Origin: CAVXYG01 sp963706835 | GTDB taxonomy: Bacteria; Actinomycetota; Actinomycetes; S36-B12; GCA-2699445 | Reading direction: 5' to 3' | NCBI GenBank assembly: GCA_963706835.1 | Contig: CAVPOB010000040.1 | Coordinates: 1 to 64,000 of the forward strand | DNA length: 64,000 nucleotides | In this document: piece by piece, positions 56,718 to 64,000 of the stretch | Layout: every line of letters starts with the position of its first letter | Numbering within the stretch: the stretch's first letter is position 1 | The notes under the pieces: generated by a model | Database searches by the model: none | What the model saw: the letters and a program-made list of their open reading frames with translations, nothing else | What the model was told of the DNA's origin: nothing | Position numbers and translations under genes: made by a program

Positions 56718-57784
56718 ACCATCTCCTCCTCCAGGGCTCGGCGCACTGCCGCATTCTCCTCCGGCGTGCCGATGCTGATCCGCAAGTATCCCGCAGGCCC
56801 CACCACCCGGACCAGCACTCCGCGGTCGACCAGGCGCTGCCAGGTGATCTCGCGGTCCGGGAACGGGCCGACGAGGAGGAAGTTCGCGTCTGAGGGGTAC
56901 ACGTGCAGGCCCCGGCCGATCAGCCAGTCCGCCAGCGCATCCCGTTCGGCGCGCAGCAGATCCACGTTGGCCAGCAGCGAGTCTCGATGGGCCAGGGCGG
57001 TGCGGGCGACGACCTGCGTCAACGTGGACAGGTGGTACGGCAGCCGGACCACGCGCAGCGCGTCCACGATGGCCGGGTGCGTGGCGAGGTAGCCCAGACG
57101 GCCCCCCGCGAAGGCGAATGCCTTGCTCATGGTGCGGGTGACCACGAGGTTGGGGTGCGCCGCGAGCAGTTCCAGCGCCGTGCCGGTGCCCTGGCGGCGA
57201 AACTCTGCGTAGGCCTCATCGACCACCACGATCCCTGGCCCTGATTGGCAGGCCACCTGGACCACGTCGGCGTCGACGGCGATGCCGGTCGGGTTGTTCG
57301 GCGAGGCGATGAGGGTCAGCGATGGCTGGTGCTCGCTGATGGCGCTGCGCACCAGTTCGGCGGTCAGCACGTAATCGTCCGGCAGGGGGACCGTCTGGTA
57401 CCGCGTGTAGCTGTTGCGCGCATACTCCGGGTACATCGAATAGGTGGGGGGGAACGTCAGCGCCGTGCGGCCGGGACCGCCGAAGGCTGCGAACAGGTGC
57501 GACATGACTTCGTTGGAGCCGTTGCCGGCCCAGATGTTGTCGGCGGTCAGGCCGTGGCCGAGGTAGTCGGCGAGGTCGCCGCGCAGCCCGACGGCATCCC
57601 GGTCCGGGTAGCGGTTGAGGTCCGGCGCCGCCTGCGCCACCGCCTGGGCGATCGCCGCCACGAGCACGGGATCCGGGCCGATGGGGTTCTCGTTGACGTT
57701 GAGCCGCACCGGGACGTCGAGCACCGGCGCGCCGTACGGCTGCTGGCCGACCAGCTCGGGCCGGACCGGAGGCCGATAGGTCAC
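56714..57784 (-). CDS. hisC: Histidinol-phosphate aminotransferase
   Basis: 356 residues, intact. RLNVNENPIGPDPV, IWAGNGSNEVMSHL, SPNNPTGIAVD, VVDEAYAEFRRQG and TRTMSKAFAFAGGRLGYL (PLP Lys) are present. It transaminates imidazole acetol phosphate. GTG 57784 overlaps the hisD stop (GTGA). Confidence 0.96.
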   Translation of the reverse strand: MTYRPPVRPELVGQQPYGAPVLDVPVRLNVNENPIGPDPVLVAAIAQAVAQAAPDLNRYPDRDAVGLRGDLADYLGHGLTADNIWAGNGSNEVMSHLFAAFGGPGRTALTFPPTYSMYPEYARNSYTRYQTVPLPDDYVLTAELVRSAISEHQPSLTLIASPNNPTGIAVDADVVQVACQSGPGIVVVDEAYAEFRRQGTGTALELLAAHPNLVVTRTMSKAFAFAGGRLGYLATHPAIVDALRVVRLPYHLSTLTQVVARTALAHRDSLLANVDLLRAERDALADWLIGRGLHVYPSDANFLLVGPFPDREITWQRLVDRGVLVRVVGPAGYLRISIGTPEENAAVRRALEEEMV

Positions 57785-59061
57785 GGCGCGAACCGCACCG
57801 CAACGGCCTGCCCGTGCGCCGGCAGGTCCTCCGCGGCGGCCAGCGTCTGCACCGCCTCGGCGATGTCGGCCAGCGCGGCCCCGTCGTACTCGATGATCTG
57901 CACGCCCTTCAGGAACGACTGCACGCTCAGTCCGCTGGAGTGCCGGGCGCAGCCGCCGGTCGGCAGCACATGGTTGGATCCGGCCGCATAGTCGCCCAGC
58001 GACACCGGCGCATAGGGGCCGACGAAGATGGCCCCGGCGTTGCGGACCCGCATCGCGACCTCGCGCGCCTCCTCGGTCTGGATCTCCAGGTGCTCGGCCC
58101 CGTAGGCGTTCACCACGGCCAGCCCGGCCTCCAGGTCGTCGACCAGCACGATGCCGCTCTGGGTCCCGGCCAGCGCCTCGGCGATGCGCTCGCTGTGCTT
58201 GGTGAGCGCCACTTGGCGCTCCAGCTCGGCCTCCACCGCACCGGCCAGCTCCTGCGATGCGGTCACCAGGACCGCGGCCGCGATGGTGTCATGCTCGGCC
58301 TGGCTGATCAGGTCGGCTGCCACGTGCGCCGGGTCGGCGGTGTCGTCGGCCAGGATCATCACCTCGGTCGGGCCGGCCTCGGAATCGATGCCGATGCGGC
58401 CCTTCAGCATGCGCTTGGCCGCCGTCACCCAGATGTTGCCCGGGCCGGTCACCATGTCGACCCGCGCGACGTAGGCGAAGAACGCGACGGCCTGTGCGCC
58501 ACCGGTGGCGTAGACCTCGTCCACGCCGAGCAGTCGGCAGGCCGCCAGCACCGTGGGGTGCGGCCAGCCGCCGTGATCGGCCTGCGGCGGGCTGGCGACC
58601 GCGAGGGAGCCCACGCCCGCGATCTGCGCGGGGACGACGTTCATGACCACGCTGCTGGGGTAGACGGCCCTGCCGCCCGGGACATACAGCCCGACCCGGT
58701 CCACCGGCAGCCAGCGCTGCACGACGGTGCCGCCGGGAACGACGACGGTCTGGGTGTCGGGGCGGTGCTGGTCGGCGTGCACGATGCGGACGCGGGCGAT
58801 GGCCTCGGTCAGCGCGGCCCGGACCTCGGGATCGAGCCGGGCCAGGGCGTCGTCCATCACGTCGGCGGGGACCCGCAGGCTGGGCGCCCGGACGCCGTCG
58901 AAGCGCTCACCCCACTCCAGCACCGCGTCCGCCCCCCGGGCGGCAACGTCATCGATGATGGGGCGCACCTTTTCCTGGGCGTGCTCGACATCCATCCCGG
59001 CGCGGGGCAGCATCGTTGCCGGGTCGGCGGTGGAACCACGGAGGTCGAGACGTCGTATCAC
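57781..59061 (-). CDS. hisD: Histidinol dehydrogenase
   Basis: 426 residues, intact. RVGLYVPGGRAVYPSSVVMN, ATGGAQAVAFFAYVARVDMVTGPGN, SEAGPTEVMILADD, LISQAEHD and GSNHVLPTGGCARHSSGLSV are all present, including the zinc and catalytic histidines. It does the last two oxidations to histidine. TAAAAT lies 6 nt before GTG 59061, so the operon mRNA is probably leaderless. Confidence 0.97.
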   Translation of the reverse strand: MIRRLDLRGSTADPATMLPRAGMDVEHAQEKVRPIIDDVAARGADAVLEWGERFDGVRAPSLRVPADVMDDALARLDPEVRAALTEAIARVRIVHADQHRPDTQTVVVPGGTVVQRWLPVDRVGLYVPGGRAVYPSSVVMNVVPAQIAGVGSLAVASPPQADHGGWPHPTVLAACRLLGVDEVYATGGAQAVAFFAYVARVDMVTGPGNIWVTAAKRMLKGRIGIDSEAGPTEVMILADDTADPAHVAADLISQAEHDTIAAAVLVTASQELAGAVEAELERQVALTKHSERIAEALAGTQSGIVLVDDLEAGLAVVNAYGAEHLEIQTEEAREVAMRVRNAGAIFVGPYAPVSLGDYAAGSNHVLPTGGCARHSSGLSVQSFLKGVQIIEYDGAALADIAEAVQTLAAAEDLPAHGQAVAVRFAP

Positions 59062-59067
59062 CCTGCC

Positions 59068-59073
59068 ATTTTA
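59068..59073 (-). promoter_or_regulatory. -10 box of the his operon
   Basis: TAAAAT on the minus strand is a strong -10 hexamer 6 nt before the hisD GTG, with no Shine-Dalgarno. It is the clearest leaderless promoter in the window. Confidence 0.7.
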
Positions 59074-59111
59074 GCGACGCAGCGCGGACTGCCTTGTCCG
59101 ACCGGAGTGGG

Positions 59112-59117
59112 TAGCGT
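59112..59117 (+). promoter_or_regulatory. -10 box of leaderless ybaK transcript
   Basis: TAGCGT is 6 nt before GTG 59124. It shares the 62-bp divergent gap with the his promoter. Confidence 0.55.
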
Positions 59118-59123
59118 TGATCC

Positions 59124-59627
59124 GTGGCGAAGAAGAAGCAGGGCACCAAGGGCGGCGGCACACCAGCGACCAAGGCACTCGCCGAACAGGGCGTCCCATT
59201 CGTCCTCCACCCCTACCTCCACGATCCCGAGACTGCGTCCTACGGCTTGGAGGCCGCGGAGAAGCTGGGCTTCGATGCGCGACGGGTCTTCAAGACGCTG
59301 TTGGCCGACATCGACGGCGATCTGGTGGTCGCAATCGTGCCCGTGTCCGGCCAACTCGACCTGAAGGCGCTGGCCGCGGCAGTCGGCGGCAAGAAGGCCG
59401 TGATGGCCGATCCGGAGCGCGCCGAACGGGTGACCGGCTACGTCGTGGGAGGCATCTCGCCGATCGGCCAGAAGAAGCCGCTGCCGACGGTGCTGGATGT
59501 CACGGCCATGGAGTACCGATCGGTGCTGGTATCCGGCGGCCGCAGGGGCCTCGACATCGAGATCCTGCCCGAGCACCTCGTACGGGTCACCAACGCCCGC
59601 ACCGCGCCCATCGGCCGCCCCGACTGA
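59124..59627 (+). CDS. ybaK: YbaK/ProX-type Cys-tRNA(Pro) deacylase
   Basis: 167 residues, intact. KALAEQGVPFVLHPYLHD, GLDARRVFKTLLA-like GFDARRVFKTLLADIDG, VVAIVPVSGQLDLKALAAAVGGKKAVMA, TGYVVGGISPIGQKKPLPT and SVLVSGGRRGLDIEI fit the YbaK subfamily. It hydrolyses Cys mischarged on tRNA-Pro. GTG 59124 is set by the adjacent -10 box. Confidence 0.92.
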   Translation: MAKKKQGTKGGGTPATKALAEQGVPFVLHPYLHDPETASYGLEAAEKLGFDARRVFKTLLADIDGDLVVAIVPVSGQLDLKALAAAVGGKKAVMADPERAERVTGYVVGGISPIGQKKPLPTVLDVTAMEYRSVLVSGGRRGLDIEILPEHLVRVTNARTAPIGRPD

Positions 59628-59777
59628 CTCTGCGGCGATCCGCTGGCAGCACCGCCGGGATCCGATCCGCGCCTCGGGCACGCAGCCGTCGCCCGCCCTA
59701 TCGACCGGCCGGCTGAGCGGGCAGGGCGGCCCTAGTCTTCCCGAGTGCACGCCCCGGCCCATCCGGCTGGGGGATGC
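59628..59777. other. Short spacer between convergent ybaK and surface-protein fragments
   Basis: 150 bases without a gene. GCCGGCTGAGCGGGCAGGGC (about 59709-59728) is GC-rich with imperfect dyad symmetry but is not a convincing terminator. Confidence 0.4.
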
Positions 59778-60660
59778 CTACCCGGCCCACCGCCTTGACC
59801 CGACGATGACCGCCATGCCGAGCAGGAGGCAGATCATGGCGATCTGCAGCGGCAGCACGCGGCTGGCTCCGGTGTCGGGGGGAGTTCCACCCGGGGGCTC
59901 CGGCGGGAAGACCACCCCGGCACCCGACTTCGCGCTGGTGAAGACCAGCGAATGATCACGGCGATGTCGGAGCTGGGATGCCGTGTACCCGTCAGGCCCG
60001 GATTCGGCGAGCCCGGCGATGACAGTGGCCACGACCAGCGATCCGGTGTCCGGCAGCGCGGCCCGTGTACGTGATCACCACCGAACCCATCATCCCCACC
60101 TCGCAATTTCCGTGCTGCCCGACGCCCGACAGGGTGGATACGGCCCCCATGGCCAGAGCACGGTACGGCCACACCGCCTGGCGCGTTGGCCGAGAACACG
60201 CCGTTCTCGATGTCGGCCGCAACGCCTACACACTCACCAATACGGTGCGCTGGGTCCGGGGCCCGGTGTTCGTCCCGGTCAGGCAGTACGTCACCGTCCC
60301 GCCGACGGCCACACGCCGCCGGGGCTGCCGCCGATCGAGCAGGTCTCGGACCTGACCGGCGCCATCCGCAGCACTTCTCGCGGAAGCGATGTGGCGCACC
60401 CGATGGACCGCGCCCGATTGCCTGAGGAGGAACCTCAGCGGCCGTTCGCCAGCGCCGGGAAACCGGCGGCACCTCCGACGCGGCGCGCCTGCGACGGCGC
60501 AGGAGCATGAACTCGGTGCGGCTGGCGAACTGCCCGGGCGGCTGGCAGCGAGCTGCTGCCGACTGCCATCACGCTGCCGCTGGTTGCGCTGCGCCTGGTG
60601 CACCCGAGCGCACCCGCGACCACCAGGCACCGCCGACCCCTGGCGGCCGCTCAGTCCCGG
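59778..60660 (-). pseudogene. Broken gene for a wall-anchored surface protein (fragments)
   Basis: No single frame is open. Fragments in different frames run in order: VAVGGTVTYCLTGTNTGPRTQRTVLVSV, VGVAADIENGVFSANAPGGVAV, GNCEVGMMGSVVITYTG and DTGSLVVATVIAGLAESGPDGYTASQLRHRRDH. These look like a DUF11-type beta-sandwich repeat. The last fragment ends PPDTGASRVLPLQIAMICLLLGMAVIVGSRRWAG, a DTG motif, membrane helix and Arg cluster like a sorting signal. At least four frame changes are required. It may be a real gene with the same sequencing errors as its neighbours, or genuinely decayed. The N-terminus is not identifiable. Confidence 0.45.
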
Positions 60661-60679
60661 AGGGCCGCGCCGCCGATCC

Positions 60680-63600
60680 TCACCCCAGGCACCCGGCCCC
60701 CAGCAGCGCCTTGAGGTCGGCGTACAGAGAAGGGCCGGGCCGCACCCGGAAGCGGTCCTCCAAGCGAAGCACCGTGGTGTGGTTGCCCTTCTGCAGGTGC
60801 AGGTGGACATCGACCGTGCCGGGGTGGTTGTGCAGGATCTCCTTGATGGACTCCACGACCGGCGGCACGCAGCGCGCCACATCCAGCGTGATCCGCACCG
60901 GGCCCGTGGCCTCGGTCTGCATGTCTGGGAAGGCGATCTCGACAGCTGTGATGCGGGGTGCCTCGTCCTCGCGGCGATCGAACTTGCCCTTCACCACCAC
61001 GATGGCGTCCTCGACGAGCCGGGCGCTGACCGGGGCGTAGGACTTGGGAAAGACCATCACGTCGATCGAGGCGTCGAGGTCCTCCAGCGAGACGATCGCC
61101 CACGGCTCCCCGGAGGCCTTCGTCATCTTCCGCTGCACGGAGGTGACCAGGCCCGCCACCTTCACCGTCTGCCCAGCCCGATCGCTGTCGAGCAGCGCAG
61201 CCACTCCCAGGTCGCTGTTGGCTCGCAGCACGTGTTCCAGGCCGTTGAGCGGGTGATCGCTGACGTACAGCCCGAGCATTTCCCGCTCCGACGCCAGCAG
61301 TGTCGACTTGTCCCACTCCCCGACCGGAATGTTGACCTGCAGCGAGCCGGTGCTGGCCGGAGCACCATCGCCGAGATCCCCGAACAGGTCGTACTGCCCC
61401 ACCGCCTTGGCCCGCTTGGACTCCATCGCGACATCGACCAGTTGCTCGTGGACCTGCAGCAGTCCCTTGCGGGTGTGGCCGAGCGAATCGAAGGCCCCTG
61501 CCTTGATCAGCGACTCCACAGTGCGCTTGTTGCAGACGACGACCTCGACGGCGTCCACGAAATCGGCGAAGTCGGCGAACCTGCCGTGCTCGGCACGGGT
61601 CCGCAGCAGCGAGTCCACCACGTTGCCCCCGACGTTGCGGATCGCCGAGAGGCCGAAGCGGATGTCGCTGCCACGGGGGGCGAAGTCGGACTCCGACTCG
61701 TTGACATCCGGCGGGAGGACCTTGATGCCCATCCGGCGGCACTCGTTGAGGTACACGGCGGACTTGTCCTTGTCGTCCTTCACCGAGGTGAGCAGGGCCG
61801 CCATGTACTCGGCCGGATAGTTGGCCTTCAGGTAGGCCGTCCAGTAGGAGACCAGCCCGTAGCCGGCGGTGTGGGCCTTGTTGAAGGCGTAGTCGGAGAA
61901 CGGGACCAGCACCTCCCAGAGCTTGGTGATCGCCTCGTCGGAGTAGCCGTTGGCCCGCATGCCGTCGCGGAACGGCACGAACTCCGCGTCGATGATCTCC
62001 TTCTTCTTCTTGCCCATCGCGCGGCGCAGCAGGTCGGCCTTGCCCAAGGAGTAGCCGGCCAGCTTCTGGGCGATCGCCATCACCTGCTCCTGATAGACGA
62101 TCAGCTGATGGGTGTCGCCGAGGATCTCCTCCAGCGGCTCGGCGAGCTCCGGGTGCAGCGGCACCGTCGGCTTGCGGTTGTTCTTGCGGTCGGCGTAGTC
62201 GTTGTGGGCGTTGGCCCCCATCGGGCCCGGACGGTAGAGGGCGAGTACCGCGGAGATGTCCTCGAAGTTGTCCGGCACCATCGAGCGCAGCAGTTGGCGC
62301 ATCGGGCCGCCGTCGAGCTGGAACACGCCGAGGGTGTCACCGCGCGCCAGGAGCTCATAGGTGGGCCGGTCGTCCAGCGGCAACTCTTCCAGGAGCACCT
62401 CGTTGCCGGTGTTCGCCGCGATATGGCGCAGGCAGTCGTCGAGCACGGTGAGGTTGCGCAGGCCCAGGAAGTCCATCTTCAGCAGGCCGATGGTTTCGCA
62501 GGCGCCCATGTCCCACTGGGTGATGATCGTGCCGTCGTCGCGCCGCCACAGCGGCAGCACGTCCAGCAGCGGCTCTGCGGACAGGATCACACCGGCGGCG
62601 TGCACGCCGACCTGTCGCTTCAAGCCCTCCAGCCCGCGCGCCAGGTCGACGATCTGGTGCACGGTCTCATCGCTGTCGTACAACTCGCGGAACTCGCCGG
62701 CCTCCGCGTACCGCTTGTGGCCCTTGTCGAAGATGCCTGACAGCGGGATGTCCTTGCCCATCACCGCCGGCGGCATCGCCTTGGTGATCCGGTCGGAGAC
62801 GCTGAACGGCAGCCCCAGGACCCGGGCGGAGTCCTTGATCGCGGCCTTCGCCTTGATGGTGCCGTACGTGACGATCTGCGCCACCCGGTCGGATCCGTAC
62901 TTGTCGGTGGCGTACTTGATCATCTCGCCGCGCCGACGCTCGTCGAAGTCGATGTCGATGTCGGGCATGGACACCCGCTCGGGGTTCAGGAACCGTTCGA
63001 AGAGCAAGCCGTGCGCCAACGGGTCCAACTCGGTGATGCCCAGGGCCCACGCGATGAGCGCCCCGGCTGCCGAACCGCGCCCGGGACCGACCCGAATCCC
63101 GACGCTCTTGGCGTGGTTGATGAGGTCGGCGACCACCAGGAAGTAGCCGGGGAAGCCCATCTTGGTGATCATCGCCAGTTCGTAGTCCGCCTGGTCGCGG
63201 TGCGCCTGCGGGACCGGGTGCGGGGCGAACCGAGCCGCCAGACCCCGCTCGACCTCCTTGACCAGCCACGATTCCTCGGTCTCGCCGGCCGGCACGGCAA
63301 AGCGCGGCATGAGATCGCGCTTCTCGCCCAGCGTGACGTTGCAGCGCTCGGCGATGAGCAGCGTGTTCTGCAGCGCCTCGGGCATGTGGCCCCACACCTG
63401 CTCCATCTCGGCAGCCGACTTCACATAGAAGTCCTGGGCGTCGAAGCGGAACCGCTTGGGGTCGTCGATGGTCGTCTTGGTGCCGACGCACAGGAAGGCG
63501 TCGTGGACCTTCGCGTCCTCCGGGCTTGACGTAGTGCAGATCGTTGGTGGCCACGAGCGGGAGGTTCAGCCGCTTGGCGATCTCGAGCAACTGGTCGCGG

Positions 63601-64000
63601 AACTGCTTCTCGATGGCGATGCCGTGATCCATCAGTTCGCAGAAGTAGTTCTCCTTGCCGAGGATGTCCTGCATGTCGGCGGCCGTGGCCAGAGCCTGGT
63701 CGAAGTTGCCGGCCTGCAGCCAGCGGTTCACCTCCCCCGAGGGGCACCCGGTCGTCCCGATCAGGCCGGTGCCGTACCGCTGCATGAGCTCGCGGTCGAA
63801 CCGGGGGTGGCGGTAGTAGCCCTCGATGCTGGCCAGGCTGGACAGCCGGTACAGGTTGTGCAGGCCCTCGGTGTTGCTGGCCCACAGCGTCATGTGGGTG
63901 TAGGCGAACTTGCCCTTGCCCTCGCTGACCTCGCCAGCACCCTCGTCGTAACCGCCGCCGAAGTCGAAGGCCCGTTTCTCGGTGCGGCCCTGGGGCGCGA
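60680..64000 (-). CDS. dnaE: DNA polymerase III alpha subunit, N-terminus beyond window (one frameshift)
   Basis: About 1,100 residues are present; the first part of the PHP domain lies past 64000. LRLEDRF.. at the C-terminus, the palm motifs RVGPGRGSAAGALIAWALGIT and MPDIDIDFDERRRGEMI (catalytic Asp), YGTIKAKAAIKDSARVLG, KRQVGVHAAGVILS and AHTAGYGLVSYWTAYLKANYPAEYMAALL are typical of replicative DnaE1. The OB domain (KVAGLVTSVQRKMTKASGEPWAIVSLEDLDASIDVMVFP) is intact. One extra base near 63525 breaks the PHP part. Confidence 0.95.

Overview
The window is very GC-rich and almost every gene lies on the minus strand. It comes from an actinobacterium of the class Actinomycetes. The evidence is BldD with its cyclic-di-GMP motif, the actinobacterial integration host factor (mIHF), a DUF1844 gene divergent from infC, a TIGR03085 DinB-like protein, an HGxxPAAW protein beside trpE, a PriA-type HisA with no trpF in the trp cluster, and many apparently leaderless GTG/ATG genes. 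The genus cannot be named from the sequence alone.

Read in the direction of transcription, from high to low coordinates, the layout is as follows. (1) The 3' part of dnaE (64000-60680), a broken surface-protein-like region (60660-59778), and ybaK on the plus strand. (2) The histidine operon hisD-hisC-hisB-hisH-hisA, then hisF and a TIGR03085 gene on the plus strand with a convergent PPOX-like gene. (3) hisI-trpE-HGxxPAAW, a response regulator/histidine kinase pair, then trpC-trpB-trpA. (4) A DsbA-like protein, lgt, a methyltransferase, gltB, gltD and pyk. (5) bldD on the plus strand, then the pyrimidine operon pyrR-pyrB-pyrC-(PH-like membrane protein)-carA-carB-pyrK-pyrD. This is interrupted by an oppositely oriented lipoprotein gene before pyrF-mihF-gmk-rpoZ-coaBC-metK-priA-fmt-rsmB-rpe. 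(6) The riboflavin genes ribD-ribE-ribBA-ribH, then hisE-hisG, an H1-like protein and an accD/accA-like fusion. (7) DUF1844, infC-rpmI-rplT, an rRNA methyltransferase and a VapBC pair. Most junctions inside operons are 1-4 nt overlaps (ATGA, GTGA, TTGA, TGATG), so translational coupling is the rule.

The main points of interest are these. A lipoprotein fuses an OpuAC-type osmolyte-binding domain to a C-terminal Rpf (resuscitation-promoting factor) muralytic domain, and it sits inside an otherwise conserved pyr operon. Two tandem RNA hairpins in the pyr leader each carry the CNGNGA loop typical of PyrR-binding sites. Two intergenic arrays share a TGCACCC-N12-TGCACCC repeat whose copies point toward each other. 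A Lys/Ala-rich H1-like protein ends in IDxxxVL repeats. A 46-bp tandem repeat lies between two convergent genes.

A major caveat is that roughly half of the conserved housekeeping genes carry one or more single-base frameshifts, on the order of 75 in all and mostly one extra base. They hit essential genes such as infC, metK, carB, gltB, priA and dnaE. This looks like uncorrected sequencing or assembly error, not gene decay. Such genes are annotated here as single full-length CDSs with the frameshift positions noted.
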